Assembly (NCBI GenBank): GCA_021272315.1 | Contig: JAJSLI010000036.1 | Location: 1 to 43,970 of the forward strand | Reading direction: 5' to 3' | DNA from: Methylacidiphilales bacterium | Lineage (GTDB): Bacteria > Verrucomicrobiota > Verrucomicrobiia > Methylacidiphilales > UBA1321 | DNA: 43,970 nt | Shown here: piece after piece, positions 14,775 to 26,700 of the stretch | How the letters are laid out: every line of letters begins with the position of its first letter | Numbering within the stretch: the first letter of the stretch is position 1 | The notes under the pieces: generated by a model | Seen by the model: only the letters and a program-made list of their open reading frames with translations | Database searches by the model: none | Told to the model about the DNA's origin: nothing | Program-made: the position numbers and the translations under genes

Positions 14775-17700
14775 ATGAAACGCACCCTCCACCCGTCCGC
14801 CTTTGGCCTTACCCTGCCTTGGCCTAATCCCGGGAAGGAAAGATCAAGTCACAAGCTGCAAGGGGCGTTGGCGTGGGTCGTAGCGCTTCTGGTACTGGCA
14901 TTCGCCCAGCCCGTGATGGGCATGCCGCTGATGGGGCCGGAGACAGACCCGACAAATGGCGGCCCGGTACTCAATCCGGATACCGGAACCAACGAGACCG
15001 TAGCGGAGGTGATCTACGATGTGGAAGGCGCGCAGTACGAAGCGTTGACTACCTCAAATAATCTCATCTTGCTCCTCACCTCAACCGATGATCTTTTTGA
15101 AGCGGTTTCAACAACAAACACCACAAATCCCACCTACGAAGTCATTGACGTCAACTCCACGAACACGCTCCCCATGGACGAAACCGTCACCGTCGAGGTG
15201 GAGGGTACCACAAATACAACCAATGAACAGGTGGTCACCAGCCTGAACGGCATAGCCCCCGCTCCGCCGCCGGTGGCTAGTCTCCCCCAGACTCCGCCGA
15301 CGACCACCTCCGGCGTGATTGATGATGTCTATGTAGCTGCCGGCGGGGACAACGGGAGCGATGCCTATGGGGTGGACATTCTCGGGGTGAACATCGGCGT
15401 GAGCGGAAGCAACGGCAGCCCTGGCGCTACCGGTACCAACGTCTTGCTCGTCGTGCCCTCGAGTTGGGGCTTAATCCAGTCCACGACCAGTAACACCCCC
15501 GGCATCACCCTCGCGAGCGAGGGTGGCCCTGGCGGAAGTGGCGGCAACTCGTATGGCAATATCGGTCCCTACTACGGTGGAACGGGAGGAAATGGCGGTA
15601 GTGCCAACTTGGTGAATCACACGGACATTACAACCAGCGGTAAAGATTCCGATGGTATCTATGTCTTAAGCGCCAGTGGTAGTGGCGGCGGCGGCGGCAA
15701 CTCGTACATATTATGGCAGGGTGGCGGCGGTGGCGGCGGAGTTGGCTACGGCGGATCGGTGACTGTCACCAATACCGCCTATATCCAGACCAGCGGCAAT
15801 CAAGCCGATGGCATTTACGGGCTGGCTATTGGCGGTAACGCGGGGAGCGGCGGCTCGAGCTATGGGATTGTCGGCTCCGGTGGGACCGGCGGCGGCGGCG
15901 GCGAAGGCGGCACCGTTGAGATCACGAATTCAGGGCAGATTACCACCGACGGCATTGGCGCTCACGGAATTGAGGGCCAAAGCATCGGCGGCAGTGGCGG
16001 TGATGGGGGCGACGCTGGCGGACTTGCCGCCTTTGGAGGCCCCGGCAACGCCGCGGGCAGTGGTTCCAATGTTATGATTACCAACTCGGGGGACATCCTG
16101 ACGCAGGGAGCCACTTCCGACGGAATTTTAGCCCAGAGCATCGGCGGCAGCGGCGGCGACAGCGGCGCCGCCGGCGGGATCGGGACGATTGGCGGTAGCG
16201 GCGGCACCGGCAATGAGGGCGGATCGGTGACCGTCGACAATAACAGAGGGGGCCAGATCGTAACGGAAGGCCAGGATTCGTATGGCATATTGGCTCAAAG
16301 CATCGGCGGCGGCGGCGGCAACACGTCCCCATCCGGCGGCTTGTATGTTAATATGGGCGGTAGCGGTGGCGGCGGTGATGGGAGCACGGTCAACGTTTAC
16401 AACGACGGCCTCATTAGCACCACGGGCACCAATGGAATCGGAATTATGGCCCAAAGCATCGGTGGTGGTGGCGGTTCCGCGGGTGTGGGCGGGGGACTGG
16501 TGTCCCTCGGCGGATCAGGCGGCGATGGCGGCAATGGCGGCTCGGTATCGGTCACGAACGACACGTTAGGTTCGATCAGTACGACCGGGGATGGCGCGTA
16601 TGCTATTTTCGCCCAGAGCATCGGCGGCGGCGGTGGCGCCGGTTCGGTTTCAGCCGGACTTGTCGCGATCGGCGGCCAGGGTACCAGTGGCGGCGCCGGG
16701 GGCGCGGTCACGGTGGTGAATTCCGGCTCCTTGACGACGCTCGGCGTGGAGGCCAAGGGAATCTTTGTGCAGAGCATCGGCGGCGGCGGTGGGGCGGGCG
16801 GCCTTGGCGCCGGTTTGTTTGGGATGGGTGGCGACAGCAGCAGCACCAACGCCAGTAACGGCTCGAATGTTTTGGTGATCAATAACGCCACCGGCACGAT
16901 TTCCACCGCGGGCAACGGCGCGGATGGAATTTTTGTGCAAAGCATCGGCGGCGGCGGAGGAATGGGCGGCCTTGGCAGCGGGCTTGTTTCCCTGGGCGGC
17001 AGTGGTGGCGCCGCCAGCGCCGGCGGCGATGTTACGGTGGATAACGCTGGAGACATCCAGACGCAGGGTGTGGATGCCCGGGGCATTTTTGCCCAAAGCA
17101 TCGGCGGCGGCGGCGGTTCCGGCGGCGATGGTGGAGGTGCGTTCACCATTGGCGGCAGCGGCGGTGATGCCGGTGCGGCGGGCGACGTCACCGTGACGAA
17201 TACGGGAATCATTTCAACAACCGGGGACCAGTCCACGGCGATTTTCGCGCAGAGCGTCGGTGGTGGAGGCGGCGACGGCGGCTCAACGGGTGGACTTGTT
17301 TCGGTTGGCGGTACCGCTTCATCCGGCGGCGCGGGGGGAGGCGTGACGGTGACCCAAGGCGGCAATATCAGCACCCTCGGTGTGGGTGCCCTGGGCATTT
17401 TTGCCCAAAGCGTCGGCGGCGGCGGCGGCAACGGCGGTGACGCTGATTCAGGCTCCTTGTTCCTGGGTGTGGCCTTGGGTGGGAGTGGCGCGAACGGCGG
17501 AGCAGGGGGAGATGTCGGCGTCGTTCTCGAAGATGATCAGTCCGATTCGGCGCCTTCGAACATCTCGACCTCTGGCGATGGGGCGACCGGAATTTTGGAG
17601 CAATCGGTCGGTGGCGGCGGCGGCAATGGAGGCAATGCCATCCAGGCAACGGTCGGCTCGGGCGCGTCGGTCTCCATCGCCATCGGTGGTACGGGAGGAA

Positions 17701-20700
17701 ACGGCGGCCAAGGCGGTACGGTGAGTCTGACCGGGACAGGCGATGTGGAAACCCATGGCGCCGATGCGGACGGGATCATTTTGCAATCCGTCGGCGGAGG
17801 TGGTGGCAACGGTGGCACGACGATATCCGCCTCGGCTTCCGTCTCTCCAGTCGGCAGTATCGGGGTTGCCGTGGCGGTTGGCGGCGACGGTGGCTCGGGC
17901 GGCCAGGGTGGTACGGTTACCGTGGACCTGACGAGCGCAATCCAGACTTCCGGGGACCTTTCATCGGGCTTTGTCGCGCAATCTGTCGGCGGTGGCGGTG
18001 GCAACGGAGGAAGCGCGATCGCGGCAACCGCCTCAGCTGGAGGAGTAGGTGCGGCAGCGGTGTCGGTTGCCGTTGGCGGTAAAGCCGGCAGCGGCGGCGC
18101 CGGTGGCACGGTGCAGGTGACGTTGGATGGTTCCGTTACCACCCAAGGTGACCAGTCCGACGGGATATTGATCCAGAGCATCGGCGGCGGCGGCGGCAAC
18201 GGCGGCGAGGCCATTGCGGCCGGGCTTGCGGCCGGAGGAGCCGGTGCCTTGAATGTTGACGTTGGATTGGGTGGTGCCGGCGGCGGCGGCGGCGGCGGCG
18301 GCACGGTGGACGCAACCATTGGCAGCGTCGCCACTGGCAGTGACGACGTAACAACTTCAGGCGATGGATCGAGCGGCGTGATCATCCAATCGATTGGCGG
18401 CGGCGGCGGCAACAGCGGCCTGACGGTTGCGGCGGGAGTTGCCGGCGGCGGCCTCGGAGCGGGTGGGGTCAGTGTCTCGGTCGGCGCCACGTCCGGCACA
18501 GGGGGTGATGGCGGACTCGTGGATGCCTCTTATGATGGTAACCTGATCACAAAGGGCAACGACTCCCCGGGTCTGCTGGTTCAGAGTGTGGGCGGCGGCG
18601 GCGGCAACAGCGGCGGGACGATTGCCGCCAGCGGATCTGCCGGCGGCGTGGGCAGCGGCGGTGTTTCAGTCGGCATCGGTGGCAGCGGCGGCGGTGGCGG
18701 CAACGGTGGCGTCTCCGGCACAAATAGTGTGACTCTTTCAACGATGGGCTCGGTGTCGACCACGGGCGATAATTCTTCCGCAATTGTTGTGCAAAGCATC
18801 GGCGGCGGCGGCGGCAATGGAGGATATGACATTTCCGCCGCCCTATCCGGCGGGGGTACGGGAAGCGGCGCGGTGGCGGTGGGTATGGGCGGCGACGGCG
18901 GCAACGGTGGCATGGGCGAGAATGTTTTGGCGTCGCTGGCATCCAACGTTACGACTTCCGGTGACAATTCCTCGGGCGTGGTGGTGCAATCGGTCGGTGG
19001 CGGCAGCGGAAACGGGGGCTACAATATCTCGGGCAGTCTCTCCTTCGCCGGAGTCGGCAGCGGCGCGATTTCGGTTGGTTTGGGCGGTTCAGGTGGAGGA
19101 GGCGCGACCGGAGGAGATGTCATTGTCACATCCTCGGGAACGATTTATACCGACGGTACCAATTCCGCGGGACTCGTGGTGGAGTCAATTGGCGGCGGCG
19201 GCGGCAATGGGGGATTTAACGTCTCGGCGGATTTGTCCGGTGCCGGCACGGGGAGTGGTGCGATCAGTGTCGGACTCGGCGGCTCCGGCGGCACCGCCAG
19301 TGATGGCGGTACGGTCACCGTCACGAATACGGGTAACATTGAGACGATGGGTGCGGATTCGGGCGGAATTTTAGCGGAGTCGATTGGCGGCGGTGGCGGC
19401 AACGGGGGATTTGACGTATCAGCGAGTTTGTCAGCGGCCGGCACGGGGAGTGGTGCGATCGGTGTCGGACTCGGCGGCAAAGCCGGCGGCGGCGGCGACG
19501 GTTCCAACGTCATGCTCAGCGTCACCAATGACTACGTCACAACCAGCGGCGACAATTCCATTGGGATTGAAGCGCAGTCCGTAGGCGGTGGCGGTGGCAA
19601 TGGCGGCTTTAATATAACGGCTGCCGCTTCCGGCGCCGGCACAGGAAGCGGAGCGGCCAGCGTCGGCCTGGGGGGGAGCGGAGGAGCCGGAGGAAATGGC
19701 GGTACCGTCACCTCCATCGTGACGAGTGACATTACGACCGGTGGTGACTATTCGACCGGCTTGCTCGTGCAAAGCGTCGGCGGCGGTGGCGGCAACGGCG
19801 GCTTCGACATAAGCGCGGCACTTTCAGGAGCGAGCACCGGCAGCGTCGCGGCGGCGGTGGGCATCGGTGGTTCCGGGGGCAGCGGCGGCTATGCCAGCGA
19901 GGTGGACTCCTCGATGACCGGCAACACATCGACCACGGGGAACGACTCGGCCGGGATTGTCGCGCAATCCCTGGGCGGTGGCGGCGGCAACGGCGGCATG
20001 AACATCAGCGCGGCCATTTCGGGAGCGAGCACCGGCAGCGCAGGGCTTTCGGTTGGCATCGGTGGTTCCGGCGGCAGCGGCGGCTATGCCGGCGAAGTGA
20101 TCAATTACGTGGATGGCAATGTGACGACCGAGGGCTCGAATTCCACCGGCATTTTGGCGCAATCCGTGGGCGGCGGCGGCGGCAACGGCGGCATTTCTAT
20201 TTCCGGCGCGATTTCTTTGGCGGGAACCGGCAGCGGTGCGATCAGCATCGGCCTCGGTGGTTCGGGTGGCGACGGCGGCTATGCACAGGACGTAACGAAC
20301 ACGGACATAGGCAATGTGCAGACTTACGGCGCCGACAGCCCCGGCGTGGTCGTACAATCTCTCGGCGGCGGTGGTGGCAACGGCGGACTTGATGTGTCGG
20401 GCGCTATCAGCCTGAGCGCTGGCAGCGGTGCAACGGTCGGCGTCGGCCTCGGCGGTTCGGGCGGCAGCGGGGGCACCGCAGGCAATGTGATCAACACATC
20501 CACCATCGATTATGTAACGACGACCGGCGATAACAGCCCCGGCGTGGTTGCAGAATCCGTTGGCGGCGGCGGCGGCAACGGCGGCATCAATGTCACGGGA
20601 GATATCAATGTGACCAAGGGCAGTGGCGGTGCGATTGGCGTTGGCATCGGTGGCTTTGGGGGCGGAGGCCAGTCGGCCGGGGATGTAACCAACACGGTGA

Positions 20701-23700
20701 CGTCGACCGATGAGACTGGTGGCATTTCCACCACGGGAGATGATTCTTCCGCGGTCATTGCGCAATCCCTGGGCGGCGGCGGCGGCAACGGCGGACTGAA
20801 TGTCACCGGTTCGATCAATGTGACAGGGGGTAGCGGGGTGTCCGTCGGCGTGGGCGTGGGCGGTTTTGGCGGTGGGGCGGGGAACGGTGGAGATGTGACC
20901 GTGGGGGTAAACCTGGCCGGTTTCATTTACACGTACGGCAATAATTCCGACGGCATTCTCGCGCAGTCAATCGGCGGCGGCGGTGGCGACGGAGCGACCG
21001 ATGTGTCCGGCTCGATGGATCTCGGCTTGGGATTCACCGGAGATTCGACGGCAATTTCAGCAGCGATTGGGGTCGGTGGTTTCGGCGGCGGCGGCGGCAC
21101 CGGGGGTACCGTGACCGTGAACTATGATGGCACGCAAATGGACGTGGCCGACGGTTCCGGCATTCTTGCGCAGTCGATCGGCGGCGGCGGCGGCGACGGT
21201 GGTATCAACGTGAGCGGGACCCTTGCGTACGGGTTTGGCACCAACGGCAAGGGCTACGGTTTGACCCTCGGCATCGGGGGTTTTGGCGGCGCCGGCGGAG
21301 ATGCGGGCGAAGTCACCGTCAACGTCACGGGCACCGGGGACATAATCGCAGGCGGATCCGGTGATGAGGCAATAGGCGGAGGCGGCAACTCGGGGATACT
21401 TGCCCAGAGCATCGGCGGCGGCGGCGGCAATGGCGGATTGAATGTGAGTAGCGGGGTCAGTTCAACTGCTGGCATCACTGTGGGCCTCGGGGGATTCGGC
21501 GCCAATGCCGGTACCTCCAGTAATGTGACGGTGAACGCCACGACGGACATTACCGTTTACGGCGTCTCCGGTAATGGGCCTGGCGCCGGCATTCTTGCGC
21601 AATCCCTCGGCGGCGGCGGTGGCAACGGCGGCTGGGACATAGCGGGTAATTTCGCCATCAACACCGGCACCTCCAAGGCTCCTTCGATCAACGTTGGCAT
21701 CGGTGGTTTTGGCGGCGCCGGTGCGGCCAGCGGCAATGTCACGGTGGATGAGGTGGGTGTGATCAACACCACCGGGGACCAGGTTGACGGCATCGAGGCC
21801 CAAAGCCTCGCGGGCGGCGGCGGTAACGGCGGGATAAATATCAGCGTTGGGGCTACTTCGAGCAGTAATGTGTCGATCAATGCCGGCGTAGGCGGCACCG
21901 CCGGCGCGGGAGCCAATGCAGGTACGGTGACCGTAACGGACAGCGGCGCGGTGACAACCTCTGGAGACTTATCCACCGGGGTGTTCGCGCAAAGCGCCGG
22001 CGGTGGCGGCGGCACGGGAGGCATGAACTTCTCGGGCCTTTATGCCTCGAGCGGTTCGCCGATCGTCATCAGCGTCGGTGGTTCTGGCGGGGATGGTGGA
22101 AACGGCAACACCGTGACTGTGGTACGCGGAACGTCCAGTAATGATGCCGGCTTGATCTTGACGGACGGCGACTCGGCCGCCGGCATCGAAGCTTACAGTC
22201 TCGGCGGCGGCGGCGGTGACGCAGGCGTGAATATCAACGCCGCCTACAGCAGCGCAGGCGCAAAGAGCGGTCCATCAGGCTTTGCCGCTCAATTTGCGAT
22301 TGGGGGCTCCGGCGCCGATTCTGGCAACGGCGGCATCGTCACGGTTACCAATTACAGCGATATCATAACCGACGGGACTGGTAGCGATGGCATCCTGGCG
22401 CAATCGATCGGCGGCGGCGGCGGTAATGCGTCGTTGAATATTTCCGTCACGTCTCAAAACGACAGCTCGAACGACATGGGATTCAGCCTGGGTGTCGGCG
22501 GCGGTACGGGCTCCGGCGGAACCGGTACCAACGTAACGGTGACCGATGTCGGTGATATTACGACTTACGGCGACGAGTCGGACGGCATCGAGGCGCAATC
22601 CATCGGCGGCGGCGGCGGCAACGCCGGGTTGAACGTTGTTTATGACAGGACCACGGGGCCCCAGGCCAAGATCGTCCTCGGGACCACGGGCGGCGGCGGG
22701 GGATCGGGTGGTGACGTCGTCGTCACCTACTCGGGGACTATCACGACCACGGGAAACGTTTCGTACGGCATTCTGGCGCAATCACTCGGCAACGGCGGCG
22801 GCGACAGCTCCTCGACCTCGGTTTCGGCAACGAGTGCCGAATCATCGAATTCGCAGGTCCAAAGCCTTAACGTTTCGGTTGGACTCACGGGAGGCCTCGG
22901 CGGCGCCGCGGGCGACGCGACGGTCACGGCGGCGGGCTCAATTTACACCGATGGCACCAACAGCTATGGCATTTTTGCCCAAAGCATCGGCGGCGGCGGC
23001 GGCAACGGCGGCTCAGCGAACACCGCGGGCACGGTTGCCCCGACCGTCGGGGTTGCCGTGGGTGGCTCGGGTGGAACCGGTGGCACGGGCGGCACGGTTC
23101 AGGTCAACAGCACCGCCGATATCTATACCTCGGGAGATTCCGCGATTGCGATCCTTGCCCAATCGGTCGGCGGGGGTGGCGGTACGGGTGGCATGGCCGA
23201 AAACGGTGACTATCCGATAGGAATCTTCACCGGCGCGCAGTCGGGCAACAGCCTCACGGTCACCGTCGGAGGCGGCGGCGGTGATGCAAGTTCCGGCGGT
23301 AACGTGACCGTCGACACCAGCGGGTACGTCGAGACCTATGGCGACAGCGCCGACGGCGTGCTGGCGCAGTCCATCGGCGGCGGCGGCGGTGATTCCGGCA
23401 TGGCGATCAGCACCCAGTCGGGGTCGAACACGCCAGGCTCGGGAAACGTCTCCTTTACGGTCGGCGGCAGTGGCGGCACGGGCGGTAATGGAGGGGCGGT
23501 GACGGTAACCAACAGCGCCGTGACGACCAGCGGCGACGTGGTGGCGAACAGCGGGGAAATCGTTACGAACGGGAACAATTCGATCGGAATTTTCGCCCAG
23601 TCGGTCGGCGGAGGCGGGGGCGCCGCCAAGACCGTGATCACCGGCGGCTATACAACCGGAGGCGGATCGGTCGCCGTGACGGATATTCTGGGCGGAAATG

Positions 23701-26700
23701 GCGGCATGGGCGGGAATGGCAGCGATGTCACGGTCGCCAACCTGACGACGGACTCCAACACTTCCGGGATCATCTACACCACGGGAACAAATTCCGACGG
23801 TATTCTCGCCATGAGCGTTGGCGGCGGCGGCGGCAGCGGCAGCACCACGATCAACGCGGCGGTGACCAATCCGGGGGCCTCGACCACCGCCTCGAAAACC
23901 TCGATCACCCTTAACATGGGCGGCGACGGCGGCGACGGCGGCTCGAGTGGGAACGTCAGCGTGTTAAACCAGGGGACGATTGAAACCTTGGGCGATAGTG
24001 CCAACGGCATCGTGGCGCTGTCCATCGGCGGCGGTGGCGGCATCGGCGGCATGGCCCTTACCGGCGCCGTCACGTTGAGCGCGAGCACGAGCTCCAACGC
24101 CGTTTCGATTGCCCTGGGCGGCAACGGTGGAAGCGGGGGCCAGGCGTCCGGCAATATCACGGTGACCAACAGCGGCAGCATCATCACTTACGGCAACAAC
24201 TCGGACGGTATCTTTGCCGAGAGTATCGGTGGCGGCGGCGGCAACGCCGGCTTTGCCGCCAGCCTGTCCAATAATCTTTTCACCAATCCGTTTTCACTCC
24301 AGTCAATCTATTCGAATCTTGCCCTTGGCGGCGTCGGCGGGAGCGGCGGAAACAGCGGCAATGTGACGGTCCTCAACAGCGGTTCGATTACCGTGTACGG
24401 GAACAATTCGTACGGAATTTACGCCGAGTCCATTTCCGGCGGCGGCGGCACGGCGGCCTACTCAATCTCGGCTCCGGCGGCGATGGCCGCCGACGCGCTT
24501 TTTGCCACGTTCCTCGGGGGCGGCTCCACGGGCACGGCCGGCACCGTCACCATCGACTCGACCGGCAGTATCACGATGTCTGGCCAGGGCGACATAGCCC
24601 AGTATGGGCAGTCGGTCAATGGCGGTGGCGGCAACGTGAGCACGTACATGGATTACAGCAGCCAGGCGGTTGATCTCGATAACGATAGCAATGAATTGCC
24701 CTCGGACGACAGTTTCCTGGTAAGCGCGGAAGCGTTTGTCAGGAACGATCTGGACTTGGGCAGCGACCCGCCGATCGGTGATGCGGGTACAAATGTCTCC
24801 GTCACGACTACCGGCGATGTGCTCATGACCGGATATCAGTCGATAGGCTCGCTCTACCAGTCGATCGGCGGCGGCGGCGGCCACCTCCTCAATAATACCG
24901 TGGTCGATACAGCGGGCGTGGTCGACGACTCAATTGTTCTGGGTGAGGTTCCGGCTGTACCCGCCACGAGTAACGTCGTGGAGGGCAATGACGGAGGCAC
25001 GGTCACTGTCACCAATGTTGGAAACATCACCATGACCAGCAACGATTCCCCCTGGGCCGTGATCCAATCCATCGGCGGTGGCGGCGGCGATCTGCTGGAT
25101 AACGTCTCCGTTGTGACAGATAGCAACATTAACTCCACCAATACGCCCCTTACGGCCTTGGTGACGGTGGGTGCGGCCGCCGGTCTGGGCAACAATGGCA
25201 GCGCCGTCACCTTCAATTATACGGGCACCATCGTCACTCTCGGCGACCGTTCCTATGGGCTGCTCGCTCAAAGCATCGGAGCCGGCGGAGGCGTGGCGGA
25301 CGTCACGGGCTTCGATACCGTCCAGGTCGATATCGGCGGCCAGAACGGGGTCTCGGGGAATGGCGGCAGTATCACGGGGACAAATACGGGCAACATCGAG
25401 ACGATGGGAGCGGAGTCCGATGGCGTCATCCTTCAGTCGATTGGCGGCGGCGGCGGCCTCGTCCTGACCGATCTTGCCTCAGGCGCCACGTACACGACCA
25501 ATTCTGATAATAGCGGCAACGGCGGCAATATCAGTTTCACACAAACAGGCGATATTTTCGTTACGGGAACGAACTCTATTGGCATCCTGGCGCAAAGCCT
25601 CGGCGGTGGCGGCGGCGCCGTGGACCGTAATTTTTTCGGTACCGCGGGCGGCACAGGCACGTCGGGTACGATACAAATCACCGTTGACGGCAGCATCGTG
25701 GCGGATGGGCCGAGTGGAATCGGCATTTTTGCCCAATCCCAGGGCTCCAGTGGCCAGGGCGCCATCACCCTCCTGCTGACCTCCACCAACTATATCTATT
25801 TCGGGGCGGGTGGTGTGGGTGTGGATATGTCGGGTGGCACGACGAATACCTTCACGAACGATGGAGAGGTGGGCGGAGTCGATGGTGTGCAGGGCATGGC
25901 TGTTGCCGGCGATACGGGTGACAATGCCGTGCTCAACTACGGTGAGATCATTGGTTCAGCGAACCTTGGAACGGGCACCGGCACCTTCAATAACGAAGCC
26001 GGCGCCGTGCTTCAGTCGGGGCCCGTCATTAATCTTTCCTCTGCTGGTACCTTCTACAACGCGGGGACGATTTTACCCGGCGGTTTCGGCAATTTCCTAT
26101 CCACCGCGGTGACGGGCAACTACGTCCAGACGGGCAACGCGATTTGGTATTTTGACATTGGCAGCACGCCTTCCTTTACCTCCGACGAGTGGCAGATTTC
26201 CGGCACGGCAAATCTCGGCACCACCAATAATTATACGAACACGATCAATCTCAATCAATTGACCGGTGTGCCGAGCACGACGGGCAGCTACACGCTGATC
26301 ACGGCCGCGAGCGGGCTGAACACCGGTTCGTTCCAGTTTGGTACCATGACCGGATTTACCATGCCCATCGGCTTGACCTACACGTTGTCGAACTCGAGTA
26401 GCAATGAACTCCTTGTTCTCAGCCCCTCTTCGGGCCCATTTTACTGGGAGGGAGCGGTGAGCAATGTCTGGAATACCGATTTTGTGAATGGCCAGACCAA
26501 CTGGATCAGCGGTGCAACGAACACCGGCACCAACTATATTTTCGGTACACCCGGCGTGGCCGACGATGTCTACTTCGCAAGCTCCAATCCGCTGAGCACG
26601 AACACGGTCATACTTGGCGCGGACTTCATCGTCAACAGCTTGAACGTCGTCGGTAATACAATGCCCGTGACCATCGATGGCACCAATACGCTGACCATCG

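Noticed and set aside
15640-25770. Regularly spaced repeats as a CRISPR array
   Set aside because: The repeats are in frame inside one coding sequence, spacing is variable at the DNA level, and no cas genes are near.
15640-25770. Mycobacterial PE_PGRS-type protein
   Set aside because: Glycine-rich repetition is similar, but there is no PE domain, and the C-terminal barrel and signal peptide identify a Gram-negative autotransporter.
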